Source of the DNA: an uncultured Saccharospirillaceae bacterium
GTDB lineage: Bacteria; Pseudomonadota; Gammaproteobacteria; Pseudomonadales; Oceanobacteraceae
Direction: 5' to 3'
DNA: 64,000 nt
NCBI GenBank assembly: GCA_947499545.1
Contig: CANMOZ010000003.1
Coordinates: 124,001 to 188,000, forward strand
Shown: positions 46,397 to 57,455 of the stretch, one piece after another
Layout: every line of letters starts with the position of its first letter
Numbering within the stretch: position 1 is the first letter of the stretch
The notes under the pieces: generated by a model
Seen by the model: the letters and a program-made list of their open reading frames with translations, nothing else
What the model was told of the DNA's origin: nothing
Database searches by the model: none
Program-made: the position numbers and the translations under genes

Positions 46397-47863
46397 ATGA
46401 GCAACTATTTCAACACATTAAGTTTTAAAGAAAAATTACAGCAGCTTGGCCACTGCCGTTTCATGCAGCCAGAAGAGTTTGCAGACGGATGCAATTACCT
46501 TAAGGGAAAGCAGGTGGTCATCGTCGGTTGCGGTGCCCAAGGGCTTAATCAAGGCCTTAATATGCGCGATTCAGGGCTAAACGTCCGCTTTGCGCTTCGC
46601 GCGGGTGCCATCGAGAAGAAAAATGAATCCTATCAACGTGCGCACGAGCACGGTTTTGAGGTAGGTGTGATTGAAGATCTGATCCCTCAAGCGGATTTGG
46701 TTCTAAATCTCACACCCGACAAACAACACAGTCGAGTCATCGACCAAGTTCAACCTCTGATGAAATCAGGCGCCTGTTTGTCGTACTCACATGGTTTTAA
46801 TATCATTGAGGAAGGCAAGCAAATCCGTGACGATTTAACTGTCATCATGGTAGCTCCCAAGTGCCCAGGGACTGAAGTGCGCGAAGAGTACAAGCGTGAT
46901 TTTGGTGTTCCTACCCTTATCGCCGTTCACCCAGAGAATGATCCCAACAATGAAGGGCTGGCGATTGCGAAAGCTTATTGTGCAGCCACCGGCGGCGATC
47001 GTGCTGGAGTATTAGAATCCTCCTTCGTTGCAGAAGTGAAATCAGACTTAATGGGCGAACAAACCATTTTGTGTGGCATGCAACAAGTTGGTGCCATTTT
47101 GGGTTATGACTTTTTAATCGAACAAGGAAAGAGCCCAGAAGCAGCAGCCGAGCTCATCCAATACGGTTGGGAAGTGGTAACCGAAGCACTGAAAGTGGGT
47201 GGCGTAACCTTGATGCTTGACCGTTTGGCTCCTGCCGCACGCTTGCGCGCATCTGAATTAGCAGATTACATCAAAGCGCTGCTTAGCCCTCTCTTTGAGC
47301 GTCATATGGCCGACATTCTGTCAGGTGAATTTTCTCGCGTGATGATCGAAGACTGGCACAAAGAAGATGCGTATTTACTCGGGTGGCGCGAGCAGGTTGC
47401 AAAAAGCAACTTTGAACAATCACCTCACGTCAGCCGCTCACTCCCAGAGCAACGATTCTTTGACGAAGGTATCTTCATTGTCGCCATGATTAAAGCCGGG
47501 GTAGAACTCGCTTTTGACGTCATGGTCAGCAGTGGCATTAAAGCTGAATCGGCTTATTACGAGTCTTTGCATGAAACGCCGCTGATCGCCAACACCATTG
47601 CTCGCAAACGTCTCTATGAAATGAACAAGGTCATCTCTGACACGGCAGAATACGGTAGCTACCTATTCACCGAGCAAGCATTGCCACTTTTACAAGAAAA
47701 GGTGCTACCCAAACTGAAAGAGACGGATCTTGGTAAGCCGCTTCCTGCCGATCAAGCAGTGGACAACCGTGCGTTACTCGCCGCCGATCAAAAAACACGG
47801 CAACACGGTGTAGAGCAGATTGGTGCTGAGCTTCGTCAATTTATGAAAGTGGTAGACGCCTAA
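46397..47863 (+). CDS. ilvC: Ketol-acid reductoisomerase IlvC (class II)
   Basis: A 488-residue class II (long) enzyme of valine and isoleucine synthesis. The Rossmann motif is [20 protein letters not shown]; the duplicated knotted C-terminal domain gives the E. coli-like length, unlike the about 338-residue class I enzyme of Pseudomonas. The start [18 protein letters not shown] at 46397 matches E. coli IlvC, and GGGG lies upstream. The divergent ilvY supports this type. Confidence 0.96.
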   Translation: MSNYFNTLSFKEKLQQLGHCRFMQPEEFADGCNYLKGKQVVIVGCGAQGLNQGLNMRDSGLNVRFALRAGAIEKKNESYQRAHEHGFEVGVIEDLIPQADLVLNLTPDKQHSRVIDQVQPLMKSGACLSYSHGFNIIEEGKQIRDDLTVIMVAPKCPGTEVREEYKRDFGVPTLIAVHPENDPNNEGLAIAKAYCAATGGDRAGVLESSFVAEVKSDLMGEQTILCGMQQVGAILGYDFLIEQGKSPEAAAELIQYGWEVVTEALKVGGVTLMLDRLAPAARLRASELADYIKALLSPLFERHMADILSGEFSRVMIEDWHKEDAYLLGWREQVAKSNFEQSPHVSRSLPEQRFFDEGIFIVAMIKAGVELAFDVMVSSGIKAESAYYESLHETPLIANTIARKRLYEMNKVISDTAEYGSYLFTEQALPLLQEKVLPKLKETDLGKPLPADQAVDNRALLAADQKTRQHGVEQIGAELRQFMKVVDA

Positions 47864-47916
47864 AAACGTTGATTGATTCTAATAATAAACTGCACCCAGT
47901 AAACGTGATTTTTTTC

Positions 47917-47943
47917 GCCTCAACTTCCGAGTTGAGGCTTTTT
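47917..47943 (+). terminator. Intrinsic terminator of ilvC
   Basis: GCCTCAACT at 47917-47925 and AGTTGAGGC at 47930-47938 form a perfect 9-bp stem around TCCG, followed by five T residues (47939-47943). It lies 54 nt after the stop. Confidence 0.9.
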
Positions 47944-47978
47944 GTGTTTTTGTCATAGGCTGCTGTTACTAAGCAGGT

Positions 47979-49082
47979 TTATTGGACGCGCTTTCTCACT
48001 CCCACTAGGCTCATGCCCATCATCAACACCCAGAACAGTGAAAGCGCTCCACCTTCTGTATTATTTAGAAATGAGTTTGCCGACGATCCTGACTTTTTAT
48101 ATTCACTCCCTTGAGTTTTCCCGGGGACTTTGCCTGACTTAGCGTCTTCAATGAAGGGAGCTAACTCAGCCACATCAGCATACACCCCACCACTACTGGA
48201 ATCACCACAAGGTAAAACACGGCCAAAACTTACGATTCCCACTTGTAGCCACTGCCCTTGTCCTCGCCAAAAAATAGGGCCTCCACTATCACCACTACAA
48301 GCACCCTTATGGTCACCTTTTTTAGTTGCCGTTGCACAAAAGGCAGCCCCAACATCCCCGTATATCTTTTTACAATCACTTTGACTCACCAGTGATACAT
48401 TCACTTTACGTAATTTTTGAGGAAAATCAGGCTCAAAGGAGTTCAACTTACGCGTACCCCACCCCATAACCGTTAATTCAGTTCCCAAGCTCAAAGAATG
48501 CCCACCTTGTGGCGATGCACTGGCCGCTTGAGCTTTAAGAGCATCAAAAACATCCGCAGTGATCAAACTAACGGCTTCTCTCCCTGAAGCAGCTGTTTTT
48601 AATTCAATGAGAGCAATATCATTTCGGCTTGCTGTGCCAGAAGCAGAATTGAGTTTTCTATATTGAGGGTGAATGTAAAACTTAGAAACATCGAATTCAT
48701 TTCCCTGAACTTCTGCATCTGATTTTAAATTATATACGCCGATTATGGCCGACATTTCACTGGCTTTCATTGGCTCTAAGCAGTGTGCAGCCGTCAATAC
48801 CCAACGCGAACCGATCAAAGTGCCCCCACAAAATTGTCGCCTGTGTGCAGATTCCTTTCCCTTAGACACCAGAGCTACCATCCACGGAAAAGCTTGCCCA
48901 GCTGTTGTGCCGCCAATTATTCTCTGGCTATTCATATGAGACTCGGCGCTTTCATTCATTGACTGTACATCAGAAAAACTTTCTTCGATGTGATCACCCA
49001 CATAAGTCCCTTGAGCAAACGCCAAGGTGGATATCATTGCAGTGCTTAAAAGGGTTACAGCAGAGAAAAAACGCATCGTCAT
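47979..49082 (-). CDS. Secreted chymotrypsin-fold serine protease with GlyGly-CTERM anchor
   Basis: A 367-residue S1-family protease. A signal peptide (to about A23) is followed by a propeptide ending at R54, then the mature N-terminus IIGG (I55). The catalytic triad is H100 (LTAAHC), D155 (RNDIALIEL) and S266 (GDSGGP). The residue in the trypsin D189 position is glycine, so cleavage after Arg or Lys is not predicted. The C-terminus is a GlyGly-CTERM sorting signal: EGGALSLFWVLMMGMSLVGV followed by RKR. Proteins with this tail (for example VesB in Vibrio) are exported by type II secretion and processed by a rhombosortase. Confidence 0.88.
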   Translation of the reverse strand: MTMRFFSAVTLLSTAMISTLAFAQGTYVGDHIEESFSDVQSMNESAESHMNSQRIIGGTTAGQAFPWMVALVSKGKESAHRRQFCGGTLIGSRWVLTAAHCLEPMKASEMSAIIGVYNLKSDAEVQGNEFDVSKFYIHPQYRKLNSASGTASRNDIALIELKTAASGREAVSLITADVFDALKAQAASASPQGGHSLSLGTELTVMGWGTRKLNSFEPDFPQKLRKVNVSLVSQSDCKKIYGDVGAAFCATATKKGDHKGACSGDSGGPIFWRGQGQWLQVGIVSFGRVLPCGDSSSGGVYADVAELAPFIEDAKSGKVPGKTQGSEYKKSGSSANSFLNNTEGGALSLFWVLMMGMSLVGVRKRVQ

Positions 49083-49392
49083 CGCATGGGCCTTACTTGA
49101 TCATAGAAAGGACACCAATCTACTGAATTACTCAGTTGTTGAGCAAAAACCAACCAGACATAGCCGTGCAAATCTGTGTAGCCGTTCAAATATTTCTCTG
49201 AGTTTATTGGTAGGTGCTTGCACACTAAGCGCAATTAGATCGCTGCTAATCAGCAATAGGCTTCAAAATGAGTCGGCGTGTATGAAAAACGAGGGACAGC
49301 GGAAAACTAAGTACAAGGTAAGGAGAAGCGCTCTGGCTCGGTTTACAGAAGAAACGGAGCCAGACTTTAGCCTTAAAAAACTAGAAGGCTAA
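49083..49392. other. Intergenic stretch downstream of rpsT
   Basis: No supported gene. TCTGGCTC at 49332-49339 and GAGCCAGA at 49357-49364 form an extended hairpin 29 nt after the rpsT stop and could end that transcript, though there is no T tract. A plus-strand frame (49027-49392) crosses it but starts inside the protease gene on the opposite strand. Confidence 0.4.
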
Positions 49393-49662
49393 TTAAGCGC
49401 TCTTAAGCGCAACAACGCGTGCGTTAAGACGGCTCTTATGACGAGCAGCTTTGTTTTTGTGCAGAATGCCTTTGTTTACCATCTTGTCGATGTAAGGCAC
49501 AGCCGTTTGGTAAGCTGCTTGAGCTTGCTCGAAATCCTTGGTTTCAACCGCAGCTACAACTTTTTTCATGTAGGTACGAACCATTGAGCGCAGACTTGCA
49601 TTATGTGCATTGCGCTTCACGGCTTGACGAGCACGTTTACGAGATCCAGCGGAATTTGCCAC
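49393..49662 (-). CDS. rpsT: 30S ribosomal protein S20
   Basis: An 89-residue, lysine/arginine-rich three-helix protein that binds 16S rRNA early in assembly. It starts [23 protein letters not shown] and ends with the conserved [21 protein letters not shown] segment (described in parts). It is divergent from murJ, an arrangement common in gammaproteobacteria. Confidence 0.97.
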   Translation of the reverse strand: MANSAGSRKRARQAVKRNAHNASLRSMVRTYMKKVVAAVETKDFEQAQAAYQTAVPYIDKMVNKGILHKNKAARHKSRLNARVVALKSA

Positions 49663-49843
49663 AGTCTGGCTCCTTGGAAGTTGGTCAAAATACGGACGCG
49701 AAATTATCCCGGGTTAGTCGATGGCTGTCAACTCTGAAGTCAGCACTCTACTTGGTTTAAATGCCTAATCAGGCTAGGATTTTGGATCTTTTTACTGCTC
49801 TGCTTGCCCAATGGGGGCATTCACTGACTAACGGGGGCCCTAA

Positions 49844-51430
49844 GTGGCATCAAGCACCTCACACGAAGAAGGCCAACCAGCGGACTCTAAACGGCGACTC
49901 TTTCGAGCATCGTCCACCGTAAGTCTCGCCACCCTAGCATCGCGTATTCTTGGATTGGCGCGCGACATCCTCGTCGCCAGCTATTTTGGCACACGCGCAG
50001 ATGCCTTCTTTGTCGCCTTTAAGATCCCCAATCTTTTCAGGCGCTTTTTTGCAGAAGGGGCCTTTGCCAATGCCTTTGTCCCCGTTCTCAGTGAGTATAA
50101 AACCCGCGGCCCACATGACAGCGTTCAGCATTTGGTGCAGACGGCTTTTGGGTCCCTTTGTACCCTGCTCTTACCCTTGACACTCGTCGGTGTCTTCGGT
50201 GCTCCCTTGCTCGTCAGTCTATTTGCACCTGGGTTTCGAGACACACCCGCTAAATTTCAGTTAATAGCGGATTTGCTTCAAATCACCTTTCCCTATCTTT
50301 GGTTGGTTTCTTTGACAGCATTTGCCGGCTCCGTTTTAAACACTTACCAGAAATTTTTGATTCCAGCCGCCGCGCCGATGGTACTCAACCTCTGCCTCAT
50401 TGGCTTTACGCTCGCGCTTGCCCCCACCCTCGATGAACCGCTCATGGCACTCGCTTGGGGCGTCTTTACCGCTGGTTTTCTACAGCTACTGCTGCATCTT
50501 CCACAGCTTTATCAGCTCAAAGTACTGGGTATACCAAAGGTCAATTTTAAAGACCCAGGTGTTAAGAAAATCTTAACCTTGATGGCACCCATCGTATTTG
50601 GTGCCTCGGTCTATCAGATCAACCTTATGGTGGATGTTTTCATCGCCTCTTTCTTACCCGAAGGCAGCGTGACTTGGCTCTATTTTTCAGACCGTTTGGT
50701 TCAACTGCCACTGGGCATGATTGCCATTGCACTGAGCGTAGTCATACTCCCCAGCTTATCGGAACAGCATGCAGCCGCGGACCCCAAAGCGTTTTCAAAA
50801 ACCCTGGATTGGGCCGTCAAAGTCATTTGGCTGATTGGCCTACCCTCGACTTTAGGGTTGATCCTGTTGGCAGAACCGATTCTCAGCACCCTCTTTTTAC
50901 ACGGTGAAATGACACAAACTGACATCCTGAAGATGGTCCCCAGCTTGAGAGCTTATGCCGCAGGGCTTTTTGCTTTCATGATGATCAAGGTATTGGCGCC
51001 TGGTTTTTTTGCTCAACAAGATTCCTCAACGCCCGTGAAAATTGGCATCAAAGCCATGATTCTCAGCATTGCGCTTAATTTCCCCCTTGCTTACTGGTTT
51101 GACCATGTAGGCTTAGCCCTGTCGACCAGCATTGGGGCGATGGCAAACATGCTGTGGTTATACCTGGCACTCAAACAGCGCAAAATGTATCAAGGCAGTT
51201 CGGGTTGGCGTGCAACCATTATGAGAGTCATCCTGGCGAATGGCGTCATGGGAGGCATCTTGGCGGGGGGCCTATACCAGTTACCTTTCCCCCTAGAAGG
51301 TGCCATCTGGCAACGAGCATTGTTGCTCCTTGGGTGGGTAATCGCCGGTTTTACCAGTTATGTGATGGCATTAGCCGCTTTAGGCTTCAGGCCGAAACAC
51401 TTTATTGGCCGAAAAGCTTCTACTTCCTAG
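49844..51430 (+). CDS. murJ: Lipid II flippase MurJ
   Basis: A 528-residue MOP-superfamily membrane protein with about fourteen helices that flips lipid II across the inner membrane. The SRILGLARDILVASYFGT and FKIPNLFRRFFAEGAFANAF signatures, carrying the essential arginines, are near the N-terminus. It starts with GTG at 49844 behind a G-rich site. RibF follows after 188 bp. Confidence 0.96.
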   Translation: MASSTSHEEGQPADSKRRLFRASSTVSLATLASRILGLARDILVASYFGTRADAFFVAFKIPNLFRRFFAEGAFANAFVPVLSEYKTRGPHDSVQHLVQTAFGSLCTLLLPLTLVGVFGAPLLVSLFAPGFRDTPAKFQLIADLLQITFPYLWLVSLTAFAGSVLNTYQKFLIPAAAPMVLNLCLIGFTLALAPTLDEPLMALAWGVFTAGFLQLLLHLPQLYQLKVLGIPKVNFKDPGVKKILTLMAPIVFGASVYQINLMVDVFIASFLPEGSVTWLYFSDRLVQLPLGMIAIALSVVILPSLSEQHAAADPKAFSKTLDWAVKVIWLIGLPSTLGLILLAEPILSTLFLHGEMTQTDILKMVPSLRAYAAGLFAFMMIKVLAPGFFAQQDSSTPVKIGIKAMILSIALNFPLAYWFDHVGLALSTSIGAMANMLWLYLALKQRKMYQGSSGWRATIMRVILANGVMGGILAGGLYQLPFPLEGAIWQRALLLLGWVIAGFTSYVMALAALGFRPKHFIGRKASTS

Positions 51431-51618
51431 GCCCACGAAGGTTACACTTCGAATAGCGACTTCCAATTGGATTGCTGATTTGCACAATAGGCATTCATGT
51501 CCCAATTTGAAACCCAAGCCCTGCTCCCAAGCGGTAACAGCAAAAAGCGGGGTTTCAACTGGGCTTAGTCGCCCTAAATACGGTACAATCTGCGGGTTTT
51601 TCAACCAATGGTTTTCGA

Positions 51619-52605
51619 TTGAACGTGGACGTTATCAGAGGCATTCATCATCTAAGCGCTGAGCACAAAGGCTGTGTGGCCACGATTGGTAATTTTGATG
51701 GCGTGCATCGCGGGCACCAAGCCATCATTCATCAACTTTCTGAGGCGTCTAAAGCACACCGATTACCCTCAACGATCATCCTCTTTGAACCTCAACCAAA
51801 AGAATATTTTGCCGATCTCAAAGGCGTAGAACCTCCACTCAGGCTGCAACGAATGAGTGAAAAAGTCCGAGTGCTTTCTCGATTAGGCGTTGATCGTGTT
51901 CTCTGCGTTCACTTTTCAGAGCCTTTTCGACTGTTCACACGTGAAGACTTTGTTGAAGGTTTTTTGGTCAATCGCTTGGGCATCAAGCACCTCATCGTCG
52001 GCGACGATTTTCGCTTTGGTCATGATCGAACCGGTGATTTTGGCTTCTTAACAGCTTGTGCCGGCCGCTATAAGTTTGATTTAGAATCCACGCCCACCGT
52101 GAATTGGAAAGGCGCGCGCATCAGCAGTACGGCCGTTAGAAACGCCCTTACCCAGGATAAGCTCACGCTTGCGAATTCGCTGCTGGGCAGGCCTTTTAGT
52201 CTGTCTGGACGAGTGATTCATGGGCGTAAACTCGGCCGCTCGTTAGGGTTTCCAACCGCTAATATTCATCATCAACGTCACCGCCTACCCATGACCGGCG
52301 TTTTTCTGGTTGAAGTGTATTTCATATCCAACCACCCAGAAGTCCATTCGCCCCTTTCCGGCGTGGCTAATTTGGGGTATAAACCCAGTATTCAAGGGAA
52401 ATCCGCCGCCAGTTTAGAAGTGCACCTTTTACTGCCTGAAGGGCAGTCCATCGACTGTTATCACCATCGCGTCGAGGTCCATTTTCTCAAAAAGATTCGT
52501 GACGAGCGTAAATTTGATTCCCTCGAGGCACTGCAACGGCAAGTACAAGATGATATCGCCGCTGCTAAAGCCGCTTTTTCATCTCAATCATTAGGGCAAA
52601 ACTGA
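51619..52605 (+). CDS. ribF: Bifunctional riboflavin kinase/FMN adenylyltransferase RibF
   Basis: A 328-residue protein that makes FMN then FAD. The N-terminal adenylyltransferase domain carries the GNFDGVHRGHQ nucleotide-binding motif, and ISSTAVRNAL closes the domain. The C-terminal kinase domain has GRKLGRSLGFPTANIHH. The start is either TTG 51619 or GTG 51625, without a strong ribosome binding site. No FMN riboswitch was seen. It leads the ribF-ileS-lspA-fkpB-ispH run, a widely conserved order. Confidence 0.95.
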   Translation: MNVDVIRGIHHLSAEHKGCVATIGNFDGVHRGHQAIIHQLSEASKAHRLPSTIILFEPQPKEYFADLKGVEPPLRLQRMSEKVRVLSRLGVDRVLCVHFSEPFRLFTREDFVEGFLVNRLGIKHLIVGDDFRFGHDRTGDFGFLTACAGRYKFDLESTPTVNWKGARISSTAVRNALTQDKLTLANSLLGRPFSLSGRVIHGRKLGRSLGFPTANIHHQRHRLPMTGVFLVEVYFISNHPEVHSPLSGVANLGYKPSIQGKSAASLEVHLLLPEGQSIDCYHHRVEVHFLKKIRDERKFDSLEALQRQVQDDIAAAKAAFSSQSLGQN

Positions 52606-52630
52606 CTTAGAGAGACAGTGAACCAACATC

Positions 52631-55438
52631 ATGAGTGACTATAAACACACCCTCAATCTTCCCGATACCGAGTTTCCCATGCGAGGCAATCTAGCCAAGC
52701 GTGAGCCTGAGATTTTGAAATTTTGGAACGAGATTGATATTTACAACAAAATTCGGGAAGCAAGAGCCGGTCGTGAAAAGTTTATTCTTCATGATGGCCC
52801 TCCCTATGCGAACGGGCAATTGCACGCTGGCCATGCTGTCAACAAAGTTTTAAAAGACATCATTTTAAAGTCCCGCACGTTAAGTGGCTTTGATGCCCCT
52901 TATGTTCCGGGTTGGGATTGTCACGGCCTGCCCATCGAGCACAAAGTGGAGCAAACCCTCGGTAAAGACAGCGCGAAAGAAGATACGCGTGCTTTTCGTA
53001 ACCACTGCCGTGAATACGCCAAAGGGCAGATTGCCGTCCAGATGGAAAGCTTCAAGCGCCTGCTTGTGATTGGTGATTGGGAAAACCCATACCGCACCAT
53101 GGATTTCAAATTCGAAGCTGACATCGTGCGTGCGCTGGGCAAAGTCATTGAAAACGGCCACCTGGTTCGTGGCGACAAACCCGTCAACTGGTGTACCGAT
53201 TGTGGTTCTGCATTAGCCGAAGCGGAAGTTGAGTATTACGACAAAACCTCTCCCGCAATCGACGTGAAATTCAAGGCCGTCGATTCTGAGAAAGTGGCAG
53301 AATGCTTTGGTGCCAAGGGCGATACGCCTTTGTTCTCCGTCATCTGGACCACCACGCCTTGGACGCTTCCTGCGAACATGGCGTTAGCCTATCATCCTGA
53401 ATTGACCTATGTACTGGTTGAAGCGCAAGGCGAGCGCTATATCTTGGCAGAAGCGCTGGTTGAATCGGCCATGAAACGCTTCGGCTTTGATCAATACGAT
53501 CGTTTGGGCAGCGTTCAAGGTTCAACCCTGGATCGTTTGTCTTTCACTCACCCCTTTATTGACCGCGCCGTTCCAGCCATATTGGGCGAACACGTGACCG
53601 CGGATTCGGGTACTGGCTGTGTGCATACTGCCGCTGCCCACGGTGCCGATGACTTTGTCATTGCCAAAGCTTATGGGCTTGAGATCATCAACCCCGTTGA
53701 TGACCGTGGCCATTACAAAAGCGATGCCCCCGTCTTTGCCGGTGAATTTGTCTTCAAAGCCAACAAAGGCATCGTCAAACTGCTCGAAGAAAAAGGCGCA
53801 TTGCTGCACTCTGAAGATTACCAGCACAGCTACCCCCATTGCTGGCGCCATAAAACCCCTATTATTTTCCGAGCCGCGCCACAGTGGTTCATCAGCATGG
53901 AAAAAGCGGGACTGCTGGAAAAAGCAAAAGAAGCGGCCAACCAAGTGACCTGGTTACCCGGTTGGGGGAAAGCTCGCCTTGATTCCATGCTCAACCACCG
54001 CCCAGATTGGTGTATTTCTCGACAGCGCGCTTGGGGATCGCCCATTACCTTATTCATGCACCGTGAAACCGGTGAGCTGCACCCACGCACAGCTGAGTTA
54101 ATTGAAACTGCTGCGCAACGCATCGAAAAAATCGGCATCGACGCCTGGTTCGAATTAGATCCTAAAGAATTATTGGGAGACGAAGCGGACCAGTATCTCA
54201 AAGTCACCGATACTCTTGATGTATGGTTTGATTCGGGCGTCACGCATTACGCAGTCTTAAAAGCACGTGACGAACTCCAAGTCCCTGCCGATTTGTACCT
54301 AGAAGGTTCCGATCAACACCGCGGATGGTTCCAATCGTCATTGCTAACAGGTTCTGCAATCTACGGCCATGCGCCTTATAAAACCGTATTAACGCATGGG
54401 TTTGCCGTCGACGGCCAAGGCCGAAAAATGTCGAAATCGCTCGGCAATACGATCAGTCCAGACGACGTGATGAATAAACTTGGTGCTGATATTTTGAGGC
54501 TTTGGGTTGCGGCAACCGATTTCAGTTCAGAAATGGCGGTGTCTGATGACATCCTCAAACGCAATGCCGATGCCTACCGTCGTATCCGAAACACATGCCG
54601 CTTTTTGCTGGCAAACTTAAACGGTTTCGAACCCGATCAGCACGAACTAAAGCAAGCTGAATTGCTCTCGCTGGATCGCTGGATCGTGGGTCAAGCTGAA
54701 CAATTGCAAAAAGAGCTGATCAAACACTACGAACAATTTGAGTTTGTGTCCGTCTACCAGAAAATTCATAATTTCTGTGTTAACGAACTGGGTGCTTTTT
54801 ATCTCGACGTCATTAAAGACCGTCAGTACACCACCCAAACAGACAGCATCGCTCGTCGCAGTGCTCAAACCGCTTTAAACCATATCCTGCAAGCCATGGT
54901 ACGCTGGATTGCACCTATCTTAAGTTTCACTGCCGAAGAAATTTGGGATTGCATGCCTCATAAAGGTGGAAAAGCCGAAGCCGAATCCATCTTCTTAATG
55001 GAATGGTACCAAGGGTTATTCCGCCACCAAGACGACGCTTTAGATGATCGTTATTGGTCACAGATATTAAGCATCAAGCATGCGGTCAATAAAGTCATTG
55101 AAGAAGCGCGCGGCCAAAAAACCATCGGTTCGAGTTTGAGTGCAGAGGTTACTCTATACGTACAAGATGCGTTACAGGCTGACTTGGCTAAACTGGGTGA
55201 CGAGTTACGCTTTGTCTTAATAACGTCGAAAGCCACGCTCGCACCGTACTCAGAAACCGATGGCCTCGAAACGGACGTTAATGGATTAAGAGTGGCCGTT
55301 GCAGCCAGCACCCATGAAAAATGCGAGCGCTGCTGGCATCACCGCGAGGACGTCGGTCAGCATGAAGAGCATAATACTCTCTGCGGACGCTGTGTCGACA
55401 ACGTTGCCGGACAAGGCGAACAACGGAGCTTTGCTTGA
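52631..55438 (+). CDS. ileS: Isoleucyl-tRNA synthetase IleS
   Basis: A 935-residue class Ia synthetase. The HIGH-type motif is [16 protein letters not shown] near residue 57, the editing domain (CP1) lies between about 190 and 390, KMSKS is in [12 protein letters not shown] near residue 605, and the C-terminal zinc site is CERCW with CGRC. The architecture is the ordinary bacterial IleS1 type. It starts 25 nt after ribF and overlaps lspA by 1 nt. Confidence 0.97.
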   Translation: MSDYKHTLNLPDTEFPMRGNLAKREPEILKFWNEIDIYNKIREARAGREKFILHDGPPYANGQLHAGHAVNKVLKDIILKSRTLSGFDAPYVPGWDCHGLPIEHKVEQTLGKDSAKEDTRAFRNHCREYAKGQIAVQMESFKRLLVIGDWENPYRTMDFKFEADIVRALGKVIENGHLVRGDKPVNWCTDCGSALAEAEVEYYDKTSPAIDVKFKAVDSEKVAECFGAKGDTPLFSVIWTTTPWTLPANMALAYHPELTYVLVEAQGERYILAEALVESAMKRFGFDQYDRLGSVQGSTLDRLSFTHPFIDRAVPAILGEHVTADSGTGCVHTAAAHGADDFVIAKAYGLEIINPVDDRGHYKSDAPVFAGEFVFKANKGIVKLLEEKGALLHSEDYQHSYPHCWRHKTPIIFRAAPQWFISMEKAGLLEKAKEAANQVTWLPGWGKARLDSMLNHRPDWCISRQRAWGSPITLFMHRETGELHPRTAELIETAAQRIEKIGIDAWFELDPKELLGDEADQYLKVTDTLDVWFDSGVTHYAVLKARDELQVPADLYLEGSDQHRGWFQSSLLTGSAIYGHAPYKTVLTHGFAVDGQGRKMSKSLGNTISPDDVMNKLGADILRLWVAATDFSSEMAVSDDILKRNADAYRRIRNTCRFLLANLNGFEPDQHELKQAELLSLDRWIVGQAEQLQKELIKHYEQFEFVSVYQKIHNFCVNELGAFYLDVIKDRQYTTQTDSIARRSAQTALNHILQAMVRWIAPILSFTAEEIWDCMPHKGGKAEAESIFLMEWYQGLFRHQDDALDDRYWSQILSIKHAVNKVIEEARGQKTIGSSLSAEVTLYVQDALQADLAKLGDELRFVLITSKATLAPYSETDGLETDVNGLRVAVAASTHEKCERCWHHREDVGQHEEHNTLCGRCVDNVAGQGEQRSFA

Positions 55439-55947
55439 TGAGCCAAACACCCAGCACCGGATTTCATTGGGCTTCACTCAAGTGGTTGTGGGTCACGATT
55501 GTTGTCGTGGCTCTCGATTATTTCACTAAACAGTGGATAACCGCGGAGTTCGCCTACGCTGAATCAAAAGTCATATTGCCTATTTTTAACTTAACGTTGC
55601 TGCACAACACAGGGGCTGCCTTTAGCTTTTTGGCCAACGCCGGCGGTTGGCAGCGCTGGTTTTTTACAGGCATTGCCGTTGTTGTCAGCACTGTGATTTT
55701 TGTCTGGATGGCCAAACTTAAACCGCAAGACCGTTGGCTGTTAGTAGCGCTGTCCTTAATTCTTGGTGGTGCTTTAGGCAATCTTTACGATCGACTCGTC
55801 TATGGCTATGTCATCGACTTTCTGCACTTTCACTGGGAAGAACATTTTTTCCCGGCGTTTAATCTAGCCGACACGGCTATTTCTATTGGAGCATTCATGA
55901 TGATTGTGGACGCTCTCTTCCTTGCACCCAAAAAGTCCGCTGAATAA
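55438..55947 (+). CDS. lspA: Signal peptidase II LspA
   Basis: A 169-residue four-helix membrane aspartyl protease that cleaves prolipoprotein signal peptides. Catalytic aspartates lie in NLYDRLVYGYVIDFLHF and FNLADTAIS. The start ATG 55438 overlaps the ileS stop. Its stop codon is inside the loop of the terminator-like hairpin that follows. Confidence 0.96.
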   Translation: MSQTPSTGFHWASLKWLWVTIVVVALDYFTKQWITAEFAYAESKVILPIFNLTLLHNTGAAFSFLANAGGWQRWFFTGIAVVVSTVIFVWMAKLKPQDRWLLVALSLILGGALGNLYDRLVYGYVIDFLHFHWEEHFFPAFNLADTAISIGAFMMIVDALFLAPKKSAE

Positions 55948-55959
55948 GCGGGCTTTTTG
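55930..55959 (+). terminator. Terminator-like hairpin at the end of lspA
   Basis: AGTCCGCT at 55934-55941 pairs with AGCGGGCT at 55947-55954 (one G-U pair), then TTTT follows. The lspA stop lies at the hairpin loop. It may attenuate transcription into fkpB rather than end it, because fkpB and ispH follow 41 nt later. Confidence 0.65.
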
Positions 55960-55988
55960 TCATTTTCTCAATCACATTCGAGCCAATC

Positions 55989-56435
55989 ATGACCGAGCAA
56001 TCCATCGCACACAACTCCGCTGTTCAGCTGCATTTTGCGTTAAAACTGGCTGACGGACAAACCGTTGACACCAATTTTGATGGCGAACCCGTCGACCTAG
56101 TCATTGGCGATGGCAATCTTCCAGAAGCCTTCGAACAATGCTTGATCGGCCTAAACCCAGGCTCCGAAGCCGCATTCGAAATGCCACCGGAAAAAGCGTT
56201 CGGCCAATACAATGAACAAAATGTTCAACGCTTGTCGCGCTCCCTCTTTGAAAGCGATTTCGAATTGTCTGAAGGGTTGGTGGTCTCCTTTGCTGATGCT
56301 GCTGGGGCAGAATTGCCCGGCGTCATTATGGACTTTGACGAATCGGACGTGACGGTGGATTTTAATCACCCATTAGCCGGGAAAACATTAACGTTTGAGG
56401 TTAAAATACTCAGCTGTAACAATCCAACCGCCTAA
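55989..56435 (+). CDS. fkpB: FKBP-type peptidyl-prolyl isomerase FkpB (SlpA)
   Basis: A 148-residue SlyD-like cytoplasmic PPIase with an inserted IF-type lobe: VQLHFALKLADGQTVDTNF, IGDGNLPEAFEQCLIGLNPGSEAAF, and DFNHPLAGKTLTFEVKIL. No histidine-rich metal tail is present, which separates it from SlyD. The position between lspA and ispH is conserved in gammaproteobacteria. Confidence 0.94.
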   Translation: MTEQSIAHNSAVQLHFALKLADGQTVDTNFDGEPVDLVIGDGNLPEAFEQCLIGLNPGSEAAFEMPPEKAFGQYNEQNVQRLSRSLFESDFELSEGLVVSFADAAGAELPGVIMDFDESDVTVDFNHPLAGKTLTFEVKILSCNNPTA

Positions 56436-56450
56436 ATTGATGGTGATTTT

Positions 56451-57455
56451 GTGAGTACTTCTAAGCCCAGCAACGCCCAAACACCAAGGCTCAGTATCCG
56501 TTTGGCAAACCCTAGAGGGTTTTGTGCTGGGGTTGACCGTGCCATTGATATCGTCAATCGAGCTCTTGAGCTCTTTGAAGCGCCTATCTATGTACGCCAT
56601 GAAGTTGTTCACAACCGTTACGTCGTGGATGATTTAAGAGCAAGGGGCGCAGTGTTTGTGGATGAACTTCATGAAGTTCCCGATGGGAGCGTCGTGATAT
56701 TTTCTGCTCACGGTGTATCAAAAGCCGTTCAAAAAGAAGCCGCTACACGCAATCTCAAAGTATTCGATGCCACTTGCCCGCTGGTGACCAAAGTCCATAT
56801 GGAAGTGAGCCGCTACTCCAAAAAAGCCTTTGAGTGCATTTTAATTGGCCATCGAGGACACCCTGAAGTCGAGGGTACGATGGGGCAATTCGACCCTCAG
56901 CATGGTGGGCACATTTACCTCGTGGAAGATGAGTCTGACGTGGCGGCCCTAGAAGTCACAAACCCAGATCATTTGGCCTATGTCACACAAACCACTCTAT
57001 CGATGGACGACACCGCCAAGGTCATTGATGCATTAAGAGCTCGTTTCCCAGCCATCCAAGGCCCAAGAAAAGACGATATCTGCTATGCCACCCAAAACCG
57101 ACAAGATGCCGTCAAGCAATTGGGAGCTGAAGTAGACCTCTTGCTGGTCGTTGGCTCGCCTAACAGCTCGAACTCCAACCGGTTACGCGAATTAGGCGAA
57201 CGCATGGGTGCTAAGGCGTATTTGATAGACACAGCGGATGAAATTGAAGATCAATGGCTTGAACAAGTGCGCAGCATTGGTGTAACCGCCGGCGCTTCAG
57301 CCCCTGAAATTTTGGTACAGGCTGTTATCAAAAAATTAGAAGAAAAAGGTGGGTCAGTAGAAGAGGCCCCTGGGCAAAGCGAAAACGTCGTTTTCAGTTT
57401 ACCCAGGGAGTTAAGATTAATACCCGTTGAGCACAAGCCTGCTCATGCGCATTAA
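56451..57455 (+). CDS. ispH: 4-hydroxy-3-methylbut-2-enyl diphosphate reductase IspH
   Basis: A 334-residue [4Fe-4S] enzyme of the MEP isoprenoid pathway that makes IPP and DMAPP. Cluster cysteines are in [22 protein letters not shown] and [11 protein letters not shown]; the substrate-binding [10 protein letters not shown] is present. The start is GTG at 56451. It is convergent with the minor-pilin operon. Confidence 0.96.
   Translation: MSTSKPSNAQTPRLSIRLANPRGFCAGVDRAIDIVNRALELFEAPIYVRHEVVHNRYVVDDLRARGAVFVDELHEVPDGSVVIFSAHGVSKAVQKEAATRNLKVFDATCPLVTKVHMEVSRYSKKAFECILIGHRGHPEVEGTMGQFDPQHGGHIYLVEDESDVAALEVTNPDHLAYVTQTTLSMDDTAKVIDALRARFPAIQGPRKDDICYATQNRQDAVKQLGAEVDLLLVVGSPNSSNSNRLRELGERMGAKAYLIDTADEIEDQWLEQVRSIGVTAGASAPEILVQAVIKKLEEKGGSVEEAPGQSENVVFSLPRELRLIPVEHKPAHAH

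Noticed and set aside
49027-49392. 121-codon plus-strand frame next to rpsT
   Set aside because: It begins inside the signal-peptide coding region of the protease on the other strand and has no ribosome binding site; the region also carries the rpsT-side hairpin.
51431-51618. FMN riboswitch ahead of ribF
   Set aside because: The leader shows none of the conserved RFN helices and the ribF type here is the housekeeping kinase, which is rarely riboswitch-controlled.
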